A stretch of DNA of 54,418 nucleotides from Pseudoalteromonas luteoviolacea (GTDB lineage Bacteria; Pseudomonadota; Gammaproteobacteria; Enterobacterales; Alteromonadaceae): contig NZ_JAKFZS010000034.1 in the NCBI RefSeq assembly GCF_021654285.1, positions 1 through 54,418 on the forward strand, in the 5' to 3' direction. This document shows positions 6,410 through 14,410 of this stretch, in pieces; the stretch's first letter is position 1; each line of letters opens with the position of its first letter. Under the pieces are notes generated by a model. That model was not told where the DNA came from and did not search any database. It saw only the letters and a program-made list of their open reading frames with translations. The position numbers were made by a program, and so were the translations under genes.

Positions 6410-7818
6410 TTTTAGAAAATGAAATCATTGTTGATAACTTTGCAGGTGGCGGTGGTGCGTCAACGGGGATAGAGCAAGCGTTAAATCGCCATGTCGATAT
6501 TGCAATCAATCATGACCCTGATGCCATTGATATGCACAAACTCAATCATCAAAAAGCAAAGCATTATTGCGAGTCAGTTTGGGATGTAGACCCTGTTGAA
6601 GCGTGTGCAGGTCGCCCAGTTGGGCTAGCTTGGTTTTCGCCTGATTGTCGGCACTTTTCAATTGCCAAAGGCGGTAAACCCGTAGATAAAAACATTCGCG
6701 GTTTGGCGTGGGTTGTTGTGCGTTGGGCTGCGCTGGTACCAATGCGAGTATTTAAATTGGAGAATGTCGAAGAGTTTTTGACTTGGGGACCACTTGTTGA
6801 AGTGTCGCCAGGTAACTTTAAACCTGACCGAAAAAGGCAGGGTGAAACGTTCGACGCATTTATTAAATGTATGACCACCGGCTTAAACAAAAAACACCCA
6901 GCTTGGACAGAAATTAAAGAGGCACTTGGCGATAACTTTCCGTATGCCAAGCTTGAAAAAGGCTTAGGTTATAAATTAGAGCATCGCATTTTAGCTGCAT
7001 GTGATTACGGCGTGCCTACAACAAGGAAGCGTTTGTTTATGGTTGGCCGAAATGATGGCAAAGCAATTGTTTGGCCCAAACCTACACATGGACCAAAAAA
7101 CAGTGGCTTAAAACCTTACAAAACAGCCGCTGATATCATTGATTGGTCAATTCCTGTGCGTTCTATATTTGGTCGAAAACGGCCATTAGTAGAAGCAACG
7201 CTAAATAGAATAGCGAAAGGAATCCAGAAATTTGTAGAGTGTGAAGACCCATATCTGGTTCCCGCAGAAAATGTGATCCCATTTATTAATGAGCATGCCA
7301 ACGCATCAAATCAGCGGGTGATGAGCGCTAATGAGCCATTACGTACAATATGCTCCCAAGTTAAAGGCGGGCACTTTTCTATTGTTACAAGCCACGTAAT
7401 TAAGCTCAGAGGTGACAATGTAGGGCACAGAACTGATGAACCTTTACATACGATTTCAGCGGGCGGAAATCATCTAGGTGCGGTTCAAGCGTTTTTAATT
7501 AAATACTATGGGACTGGCGCGCCAAAAGCTGCAAACGAACCTTTGGGAACGATCACTTCAAAAGACCGTTTTGGAATTGTTGTTATCAAAGGTGAAAAAT
7601 ATCAGATAGTTGATATCGGCTTACGCATGTTTGAACCGCATGAATTGTTTGCTGCAATGGGATTCCCTAAAGAGTACATTATTGCATACAACTCTAGTGG
7701 TAAGAAAAACAGTAAACGTATTCAAGTGGCTAGGTGCGGAAATGCTGTATGTCCGTTGGTCGCGAAAGCTTTAGTAGAAGCGAACTTTATAACTGAAGAC
7801 AGCAGAATTGCAGCGTAA
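6406..7818 (+). CDS. DNA (cytosine-5) methyltransferase
   Basis: 470 residues from GTG 6406, chosen because GGAG (6393-6396) is 9 bases upstream and the start overlaps the preceding stop; an ATG at 6379 lies inside that gene. Motifs in order: I, FAGGGGASTG near residue 10; IV, SPDCRHFS with the catalytic Cys; VI, LENVEEF; VIII, ACDYGVPTTRKRLF; a target-recognition region with repeated EPL-x-TI phrases; and X, RCGNAVCP. All catalytic motifs look intact. Such phage enzymes protect DNA from host restriction; target sequence unknown. It is followed 3 bp later by the replication gene. Confidence 0.92.
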   Translation: MILENEIIVDNFAGGGGASTGIEQALNRHVDIAINHDPDAIDMHKLNHQKAKHYCESVWDVDPVEACAGRPVGLAWFSPDCRHFSIAKGGKPVDKNIRGLAWVVVRWAALVPMRVFKLENVEEFLTWGPLVEVSPGNFKPDRKRQGETFDAFIKCMTTGLNKKHPAWTEIKEALGDNFPYAKLEKGLGYKLEHRILAACDYGVPTTRKRLFMVGRNDGKAIVWPKPTHGPKNSGLKPYKTAADIIDWSIPVRSIFGRKRPLVEATLNRIAKGIQKFVECEDPYLVPAENVIPFINEHANASNQRVMSANEPLRTICSQVKGGHFSIVTSHVIKLRGDNVGHRTDEPLHTISAGGNHLGAVQAFLIKYYGTGAPKAANEPLGTITSKDRFGIVVIKGEKYQIVDIGLRMFEPHELFAAMGFPKEYIIAYNSSGKKNSKRIQVARCGNAVCPLVAKALVEANFITEDSRIAA

Positions 7819-7821
7819 ATC

Positions 7822-10800
7822 ATGACTGATTTAGCCACTTTGCAATTCAACGTATCCCCGCCAGTCGTAGCACTAGCGCAGGCTATTGAGAACCAAGAGC
7901 ATAGGCAGTATTTGCTCTCTGGACTCAGGCTTTTTTTGCCGTTCACGCAATATAAATTAGCTAAGAAGTACATTAGCAAAATTGATAACACCCCTAGTCG
8001 ATTTGAAGACAGACCTAATTGCCCATCTAAGGCTGCCCATGATTGGCTGTATGATTTTTTAAACACAGTACCAGCGCGTTATGAACTAGAAGGCACTCAT
8101 GTAAAACGCGCTGCTAGAAAGCTGTTAGATAAAGTTGAGGATAATTTTCAGCACAACTATATAGCTGAAGAAATCATACAAACAAACATGAAATCGAGCT
8201 TACAGCCAATTTTTGTTCGCAGAACATTACAGACGTTTAAATCTCATAAAAAAGTTAAAAAAGAATACAAAGAGCGCCAAAAGAATGCACCCCTTGACTT
8301 AAATATTGAGACCCTTAAAAAGCTGTCACCTAGTACAGTTTCGAGTGCAGTTGAGCAGCTTTTAGAAATCATAACAGATAAGCAAGATAGAGATTTTGTT
8401 CATCGTTGTTTGGCATTTGTACCAAGACCTTTGCAAATGCGCTTTGCTAAACGTTACTTAGATAAATACGACCATAGCAGCGCTAAAAATCAGTACTTTG
8501 CAAATGATTGGTTCAGACGCAGTGTGACCAGGTTAAAACCGAGATTGAAGATTCTTGAGCAGATTATCGCTGATATGCCTTTGCCTTGGCACATTATTAA
8601 AAGTGTTGAACGTACCAAAAAACATAGTGGCGATTTAGCACAAACAGTCACACAAATGATGACTGATTTGAGTCAAGAAAACCCCACGTGGGACATAATT
8701 GATATTTATATCGCGGTACAAAACTTTGCAGAGCCATTAGGCGTTAACCTTGATTACTCAAACAAGTTAGAAAAGCACTATTTGCAAGCTGAAGAGGCTG
8801 AATGTGCTTTGCTCAAAGCCCAGTGCCAAAGGTTTTGGTGGCGCAAGTTAAAGCTTATTAGAGCGCGATATTTAGAATATTTGGAAATTGCGACGGGTGA
8901 AGTTGGTAAAGACATTTTTAGCCATGCTAACAAAAAAGGCGACCAGAAGTGGGGCCGTAGGGGTGTTAGCGCTTATTGTTCAAAGCAAGCGGTTAAAGAG
9001 CACAAAATAAGCCGAGAAAAGGGCCGTAGATTTTTAGAAAGCCTAGAGCTGGTAAATGAATGCAGTGATGTGATCAAGCTAATGACTGCGGTAGAAAAGG
9101 GCATGGGTAACCCTGAAAACATGCGTAATGAATTAATGTTACGACTACGCGAGACTGAAGAATTAGCTATGGAAATGGGCTATCAGGGCGGCTTTTTTAA
9201 TATCACTGCACCTAGCCGCTTTCATGCAAATAGCGCAAGCTGGGATGGCTCAACACCGAAAGAGGCTAGCCAATATCTATGTAAAGTATTTGCCCAAGCC
9301 CGAGCAAAACTAGACCGCCTAGACATACCTTATTTTGGTGTACGGGTAGCAGAGCCGCATGTTGATGGATGCCCTCATTGGCATATGCTGTATTGGGTAC
9401 CAGAGCGTTACTATTACAAGTTTAGCCACGTATTACGCCGCTATTTTTGTAAAGATGACCGTAAGGTGTTTTTTGAGCGTTTTAAAAGCCGTAAAAAGTT
9501 AAAAGCACAGTATACCAAAGCCCGCAGAGTATGGGGTTTGAACAAAAAGCGTAAAAGATTTACGCAAGAACCGAAGAAAGACTATTTTCCAAGTTCACCT
9601 AGATTTTTAGCCATAAAAATGGACCCGCCAACAATTGATGAAAATGGCAGGTTAAAAGGCGGTGCTACTGCCTACATAGCAAAATACATCTCTAAAAACA
9701 TCGATGGCTTTTCTCTTGCCAATGAATACGACGCGGAGTCGGGCGAGTTGCTACAAGAGTCGATTAATCCGGTTAAAGCTTGGGCCAGCACGTGGGCTAT
9801 TCGTCAATTTCAATTCCAAAAGTCACCACCGATTACTATTTGGCGCGAACTGCGCAGAATACGTGATGAGATAGAGGGCAATGACGAAATGGAAGCAGTA
9901 CGCGCTGCGGCAAGCGGTAGCGATTTTAAAACATATGTAAAGCTAATGGGTGGCATGGGTATTGGCCGTGATGCGCGTTTTAAAGTGACGTATGAATACA
10001 CTGAATATGGGAACAATTATGGTGAGCTAACTAAGCGTCTCAAGGGAGTTTTAGACACGCATGGCCTTTATTGCTTGGTCACACGTGTTCACACGTGGGA
10101 AAAGCAGCCTATGGGCACCGCAGCCGCCAACAGCACCGTTGATGAGGCATGGCAGGATGCCAATATCGTCGGCGCAGCCGACCTGTCTTGGACTAGTGGG
10201 AATAATTGTACGCTAAGCACGACGGGGCATAGCGACGAGTTGATCTTAGATATGCCAGGTTTTTCATTAGATGAGATCAGGGATATGAAAAAGGATCTAT
10301 TAATGGGTCGAAAGGTCAAAAGAAACGACCATGTTTACTTCATCAAAGACAGTAAATTAGAAATTTGGGACGTTGAAAAGTGCAAAATTGAGCAGCGGAG
10401 AAGTGAGATTGAAGCTGTAGCACAAAATGAGGCCTACAAATCGTCTGTTCTTGGCGGAGGTGTGTCTGCTACTTGCTGCAATCACATGTGGTCAAAGCTC
10501 AGTCTTGATCAGGTTAGAAAGCTGCGGGCCGGTGATTGCATAGATTTTGATGGTGCTGCCTATTTTGTTGAAGGAACAGATTTACTGTCGTTCTCAACTA
10601 TGAAAGTAGGGCGCATTAAACATGATGTATGGCCGCTATTCCCAACGCAATTAGGGTTCCAGCTTAACAAGCCTATTTTTGAACCATCGTTAGGTGCTGA
10701 TGGTGTTGGCGCCGTTTGGGAAAATGAAATCAACAATACAGGCAATCAAGATATGTATAGCTCATCAATTGGCTATGACGGCGAGGCTGTTGTGTTTGAA

Positions 10801-11088
10801 GATCACGTTTACTACGTGCAAAACGGTGAGCTGTTCTCGTTCGCCAAAGGGGTGAGCACAGAAGCGCCAGACATAGAACCAAGCTCAAAACATTGGGATT
10901 ACGCGCGTGATTTGGTTGCACTGGCTTACACATCTGCAGAAGTTGCTGATAGAGAAGAGTTACTTCGCTCCGAAGGAAGCAAGCATTTTGTAATCGGTGA
11001 TTTGGATTTAGCTCGACTTGTGTTGAGCGGTGAGGCGTCTGCAATCAGTGACAATGATTGGTGGGCAAATGGGTTTAAGATGGCGTAA
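7822..11088 (+). CDS. A: P2 gpA-type HUH replication initiator, enlarged
   Basis: 1088 residues. The HUH metal-binding motif is His519-Trp520-His521 (PHWHML) and the paired catalytic tyrosines are Tyr618 and Tyr622 (YIAKYISKN), the hallmark of P2 gpA family rolling-circle initiators. They nick the phage origin and stay covalently bound to the 5' end; in P2 the origin lies within the A gene itself. P2 gpA is about 760 residues, so this protein has extra length on both sides: roughly 150 residues more before the catalytic domain and a C-terminal part (about 780-1088) that I do not recognise. It is the main gene of the early operon, 3 bp after the methyltransferase. Confidence 0.9.
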   Translation: MTDLATLQFNVSPPVVALAQAIENQEHRQYLLSGLRLFLPFTQYKLAKKYISKIDNTPSRFEDRPNCPSKAAHDWLYDFLNTVPARYELEGTHVKRAARKLLDKVEDNFQHNYIAEEIIQTNMKSSLQPIFVRRTLQTFKSHKKVKKEYKERQKNAPLDLNIETLKKLSPSTVSSAVEQLLEIITDKQDRDFVHRCLAFVPRPLQMRFAKRYLDKYDHSSAKNQYFANDWFRRSVTRLKPRLKILEQIIADMPLPWHIIKSVERTKKHSGDLAQTVTQMMTDLSQENPTWDIIDIYIAVQNFAEPLGVNLDYSNKLEKHYLQAEEAECALLKAQCQRFWWRKLKLIRARYLEYLEIATGEVGKDIFSHANKKGDQKWGRRGVSAYCSKQAVKEHKISREKGRRFLESLELVNECSDVIKLMTAVEKGMGNPENMRNELMLRLRETEELAMEMGYQGGFFNITAPSRFHANSASWDGSTPKEASQYLCKVFAQARAKLDRLDIPYFGVRVAEPHVDGCPHWHMLYWVPERYYYKFSHVLRRYFCKDDRKVFFERFKSRKKLKAQYTKARRVWGLNKKRKRFTQEPKKDYFPSSPRFLAIKMDPPTIDENGRLKGGATAYIAKYISKNIDGFSLANEYDAESGELLQESINPVKAWASTWAIRQFQFQKSPPITIWRELRRIRDEIEGNDEMEAVRAAASGSDFKTYVKLMGGMGIGRDARFKVTYEYTEYGNNYGELTKRLKGVLDTHGLYCLVTRVHTWEKQPMGTAAANSTVDEAWQDANIVGAADLSWTSGNNCTLSTTGHSDELILDMPGFSLDEIRDMKKDLLMGRKVKRNDHVYFIKDSKLEIWDVEKCKIEQRRSEIEAVAQNEAYKSSVLGGGVSATCCNHMWSKLSLDQVRKLRAGDCIDFDGAAYFVEGTDLLSFSTMKVGRIKHDVWPLFPTQLGFQLNKPIFEPSLGADGVGAVWENEINNTGNQDMYSSSIGYDGEAVVFEDHVYYVQNGELFSFAKGVSTEAPDIEPSSKHWDYARDLVALAYTSAEVADREELLRSEGSKHFVIGDLDLARLVLSGEASAISDNDWWANGFKMA

Positions 11089-11097
11089 GGAAAATAT

Positions 11098-11319
11098 ATG
11101 AAAGTTCTAGATTGGAATGAGTTAGCTGAGTTAGGTTTATTAGCAAAGATTAATAAAGAAATACTTCACCCTTTGGGGCTTGCAGCGGTGCGAGACTCTA
11201 CAACAGGACAAAGCGCGGGTGCATTGGTGTCAGATGATGGGGTTTGGGAGTACGATCCAAAGGTTGAGTTACCAGAGTTTGATGAAAAAAAGATAAAAGG
11301 TTACATAGCTAATATATGA
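11098..11319 (+). CDS. hypothetical protein, 73 aa
   Basis: Not recognised. A small acidic protein that begins 9 bp after the replication gene, with AAGGAAAA upstream of ATG 11098, and is the last gene before the early-operon terminator. Confidence 0.6.
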   Translation: MKVLDWNELAELGLLAKINKEILHPLGLAAVRDSTTGQSAGALVSDDGVWEYDPKVELPEFDEKKIKGYIANI

Positions 11320-11326
11320 GTGATAG

Positions 11327-11349
11327 AAAAAGGGGCGCTAGCCCCTTTT
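11327..11349 (+). terminator. intrinsic terminator of early operon
   Basis: AAAAAGGGGC, a short GCTA loop and GCCCCTTTT form a strong hairpin with T tail directly after the last early gene. Confidence 0.85.
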
Positions 11350-12027
11350 ATTTACATACTGAACAGTGTAATTATTGCGACTGCAAGATTACATAAACCA
11401 TTTAAGGTTTGTTCAGAGATTTCGATTGAAAAATGAATTTTCAAAGAAAATACTCCATCAAAATGCATGAAAATCTTGCTGTACAAAAATCTTTGTTATA
11501 CGCTGTCGTTGTGAAATCAAGCGAAAGAAGTTTGCACAGCAAGCCCTTTTTTCGTAGCGGCACTATGCGCCAACATGGTGCCGTGACTTCAAGCCCCAAC
11601 CTTTGATAACCTGTATATATCTAGGTCCAAATGCTGTTCACTAAAAGCACTTAAGAAATAGTCATTTCTCTACAAAGCAATAAGATAGAGCCGTTACAAG
11701 ATATTTGCAATAGAACAACTTCGCTCAAATTGTGGATAACATTGGGATAAAATATCAATGTTAGTAGTCACTATCACTATATTCGCATAAAGTTAAAAAA
11801 CACCATAAAAATCAACTGCGGTTCGATGTTTTTTTCTTTTTTTAATTAAAGAACTGAATATTTTTTTTATCGAGTCTTAATACCACATAGTGTGTTAATT
11901 TGGCTTGCATAACACAATATGTGGTTATTGGTTTTCGATGAGGTGAGGTGAGTTGGATATGTATTCAAAGGGAAATTAATACTCGCTCTGCATCGCCAAA
12001 AAAATAAAAGTTTTGGCCACTCGTTCT
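11350..12027. other. non-coding control region, 0.7 kb
   Basis: No convincing gene on either strand. The stretch is AT-rich, with T runs at 11828-11843 and 11861-11869, and holds a large inverted repeat (11882-11925). It separates the early operon terminator from the 3' end of the leftward ogr-like gene. In P2 the corresponding stretch between gene A and cos carries accessory genes; none is apparent here. Confidence 0.6.
11882..11925. repeat. 16-bp inverted repeat with 12-bp spacer
   Basis: The left arm ACCACATAGTGTGTTA (11882-11897) and right arm TAACACAATATGTGGT (11910-11925) pair at 15 of 16 positions. No T run follows on either strand, so it is not a normal intrinsic terminator. A protein-binding site or a structural element in phage DNA is more likely. 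Confidence 0.75.
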
Positions 12028-12270
12028 TTACTGATCCAATAATTCAATCTGCATTGGCTTCGGTAAGTTCTTCAACACTCCCGCAGCCAACCTTGCCACG
12101 TCACCACGCGGCGGATTTAGATAATGTTTAAATGCTAATGTTGATACGAACGTTGCGCCGCAATCTTTTACGTTAGTGCATGAAACGTATAAGTCATGTA
12201 CGTTATCAGCTATGTTTTCCCTAGATGTTATGGTCGCCTTACTTCCGCAGTGTGGGCACGTCACTCGCAT
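12028..12270 (-). CDS. ogr: Ogr/Delta-family zinc-finger late activator
   Basis: 80 residues from ATG 12270, chosen over TTG 12291 because an AAGGTG site is properly placed before it and the family begins at this point (MRVTCPHCGS). Zinc ligands are visible as CPHC near residues 5-8 and two more cysteines in SCTNVKDCGATF. The motif F-x-H-x-LNPP after the finger is typical of Ogr/Delta. These proteins bind upstream of P2-type late promoters and recruit RNA polymerase through the alpha subunit. In P2 ogr lies near the right end; here it sits beside the portal-terminase operon. Confidence 0.88.
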   Translation of the reverse strand: MRVTCPHCGSKATITSRENIADNVHDLYVSCTNVKDCGATFVSTLAFKHYLNPPRGDVARLAAGVLKNLPKPMQIELLDQ

Positions 12271-12798
12271 TGTTACACCTTCAAATCTCAACCTAGATAC
12301 TGTGATTATATACAGTCATATGTATGTCGCAAACTTGAATATTAAAATGTACTTTCGCCCACCCAAATATCATCAACTCTTAAGTACCGCTTTCTCATTC
12401 ACCTTCTGTATCCCACCATTCGAAATGCTAAGACACTTTGCACTTTAACGTACCCTCAGGCACCATTTTTAACAGATGATTTGCAAGCCCTACTACCATG
12501 AGTGAAGTTCTCGAAGTGAAGTAGGTAAAAGGGCGAAAAATTCACTCCTCCTCGCCATGCCTGCCGGATTTGAAACGAAAAGTTGTGACATGGTGACAAC
12601 CTTTGCCACAGCCTAGCTCAATGAGTTTTGATTTCATAACAGCGACTTAAAGGATCAAAAAAGATCAAAAATAAAGATCAGCGTGTCACAGTTGTGACAT
12701 GCTGTGACAACTCAGTGACATTAGAACTAGAAAAACAGAGAAAAAAGTGGAAAAATGAATTATAGTAAAATTATTATGACTTAACTCATAACTATTTT
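12271..12798. other. non-coding region: possible cos and late control sites
   Basis: About 530 bp without a convincing gene. It should hold the promoter of ogr. By comparison with P2, where cos lies between the early region and gene Q, it is the likeliest place for cos. A GGCGAGGAGGAGTG segment (minus strand, about 12542-12555) resembles the P2 cohesive end but has the opposite orientation, and two AGTGAAGT direct repeats (12501-12508, 12515-12522) lie nearby. The right part holds the GTGACA array. Confidence 0.45.
12582..12720. repeat. GTGACA/TGTCAC repeat array, putative regulator sites
   Basis: Six copies of GTGACA (12585, 12593, 12694, 12704, 12715) or its complement (12684). The last three are spaced 10-11 bp, one helical turn. 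The units form larger dyads: GTTGT-N9-ACAAC at 12582-12600 and TGTCAC-N4-GTGACA at 12684-12699. The TGT...ACA layout recalls P2-type Ogr/Delta sites, but binding by the adjacent PapB-like protein or another regulator is equally possible. Confidence 0.6.
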
Positions 12799-13038
12799 AT
12801 GAAATATCTTTTTAAAGGAATGCAAAGCCAAGAGCGGTTCGAACTGCTTTTATCGCTGACTCGAATACAGAGTGAAAGTGTGATTAGTGCACTTAAGGAT
12901 TATTTAGTCCGTGGTATGGATAAGAAAGCAGCGGCATTAATAAACCATGTTGAAATGCCGAATTTTTCAGCGGCACTTAAAAAGCTTGAGGAAAAGGCCG
13001 CTGTCGTTGAAATGATAAAAGAGATTGATGGGTTATAA
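12799..13038 (+). CDS. PapB/FocB-like HTH regulator
   Basis: 79 residues. The stretch from about 18 to 66 (LTRIQSESVISALKDYLVRG, then the HTH region ending SAALKKLEE) follows the pattern of PapB/FocB fimbrial regulators, whose HTH binds repeated T-rich sites in the minor groove. No clear ribosome-binding site precedes ATG 12799. The gene sits alone, convergent with the holin-portal-terminase operon, and directly downstream of the GTGACA array, which could be its own operator. A role in late-gene or lysogeny control is inference. Confidence 0.65.
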   Translation: MKYLFKGMQSQERFELLLSLTRIQSESVISALKDYLVRGMDKKAAALINHVEMPNFSAALKKLEEKAAVVEMIKEIDGL

Positions 13039-13040
13039 GT

Positions 13041-13355
13041 CTATTTTCCCCTGAACTTATTGATTACGTTCAGCGGGTCCTTGCTAAATTTTTTACCTAA
13101 ATTATTAAGTCCTTCAAACAAGTGTGGTGCCATGTATGCACCTACACCGATAAAGCCAGGTCGCGCACTTTCTGCAACGCCCAAGTACTCACAAAAACTT
13201 GAAACTAAGTAGGCTGCAAGCAAAGCCATAATAACGTTTATTAGGTAGCGGCCAAATGTGAACTTGTGTGGGCTCAAGTGCAGTTGAATAGCTGCGGCGG
13301 CCAATGCGATAACACCAAACTTCGCAGCGTGTTTTAGGCTTTCTAAGTCAATCAT
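13041..13355 (-). CDS. putative phage holin
   Basis: 104 residues with hydrophobic segments at about 11-25, 36-56 and 64-78 and a basic C-terminus, the size and layout of LydA/superfamily III type holins. Holins form inner-membrane holes that release or activate endolysin. The start overlaps the portal stop at ATGA, placing it as third gene of the leftward terminase-portal operon, unlike P2 where lysis genes lie in the rightward operon. The family assignment is by resemblance. Confidence 0.6.
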   Translation of the reverse strand: MIDLESLKHAAKFGVIALAAAAIQLHLSPHKFTFGRYLINVIMALLAAYLVSSFCEYLGVAESARPGFIGVGAYMAPHLFEGLNNLGKKFSKDPLNVINKFRGK

Positions 13356-14410
13356 GCCGCTTCCTCATTTGGATATAAATCCGAATATTCTGGTATCGAA
13401 AAGTCTATATACAGGTGCGCTGGTAAATATAGATTGATATCTCTCATTGTTTGTTGAAGTGGCACTACTTCGTTGTTGTAATAAGAACGCGTGATTTTGT
13501 CTAAATCACCAAAGCCAGCCTTTTCCCCTGAACGTTGACCGGACAATGCTTCCTGTGCTCTGTGCATGCTAAGCATGTCGTTAAGGGTGATTTGTTTAAT
13601 TCGCTCGAATTCATCCTTTGTTGATATGTCGCCAACAGGAGTAATTTTGATTGCTTTGTCTGCATCAACTCCATTAGTTTTAAAGTTAAAAAATAGGCTG
13701 TTGAAGTTACCAACCCCTTTGGATTTGCTAATGGCGTCCTTGAGCATTTTTTCATCTTCTTCACTCAAGTTAGGGTCTGCCATACTAAAAATAAACCCCA
13801 TATGTGCGCCGTTCTTGTAATATCGGCGTCTAAATAGAGTGGCGTCTTCATTCAGCAAGGCGCTTTGAATACCACCATAGTATTCTGGTATCCCATAAAT
13901 CCCCTGCGCTGGGTCGTACTCTTTAATATGAATAACTTCACCAATGTTAAACCTAATTGGCTCCAATGTTCTGTTACTTAATTGAGCATATACACCGCGC
14001 TCTGTTGTGTAGCGCATATTGAGTGCGGGTAAATGCTTTAAGCGAATAATTTGATCGAACTTGTTTCGAATGATTTGTAAATAAGCGTTCCCAGACCACA
14101 GGTAGTCATACGCAAACTTTTTGAAGGCGGTATTACTAAGTATAGAATTAGGTTTGAACCACTTTAAAATCATATTGCGTTTAAAACCAAGGATCGGGCC
14201 GTGCTGCGCATTGACTCGCAATAGCTTTACTAGTCCTTGTAAGTTTATCGGTGGTGCGTAAATACCGTTGTGATCAGAAAACACGCCAACGTAATCAGTT
14301 AAGCGGCTATCCAAACATGCCTCGGGATCACCAAATGAATAGACATCGCTCATTGCTGTGTATTGCGGAGCACTGCCACTTTTTACGTTTTTCATCCTTG
14401 GTTTAGTCAT
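13352..14410 (-). CDS. Q: portal protein (gpQ)
   Basis: 352 residues, close to P2 gpQ (344). PBSX/P2-type portal: forms the ring at the capsid vertex through which DNA is packaged. Visible family stretches include the IIRLKHLPALNMRY region, EVIHIKEYDPAQGIYGIPEYYGG near the middle, and a C-terminal LSGQRSGEKAGFGDLDK. The start overlaps the terminase stop (TAATG). Intact. Confidence 0.93.
   Translation of the reverse strand: MTKPRMKNVKSGSAPQYTAMSDVYSFGDPEACLDSRLTDYVGVFSDHNGIYAPPINLQGLVKLLRVNAQHGPILGFKRNMILKWFKPNSILSNTAFKKFAYDYLWSGNAYLQIIRNKFDQIIRLKHLPALNMRYTTERGVYAQLSNRTLEPIRFNIGEVIHIKEYDPAQGIYGIPEYYGGIQSALLNEDATLFRRRYYKNGAHMGFIFSMADPNLSEEDEKMLKDAISKSKGVGNFNSLFFNFKTNGVDADKAIKITPVGDISTKDEFERIKQITLNDMLSMHRAQEALSGQRSGEKAGFGDLDKITRSYYNNEVVPLQQTMRDINLYLPAHLYIDFSIPEYSDLYPNEEAA

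Noticed and set aside
10730..11044. Leftward 104-codon frame
   Set aside because: Antisense shadow inside the replication gene; low-quality composition.
12176..12448. Rightward 90-codon frame over the ogr promoter
   Set aside because: Antisense to the well-supported Ogr-like gene, with no recognisable protein features.
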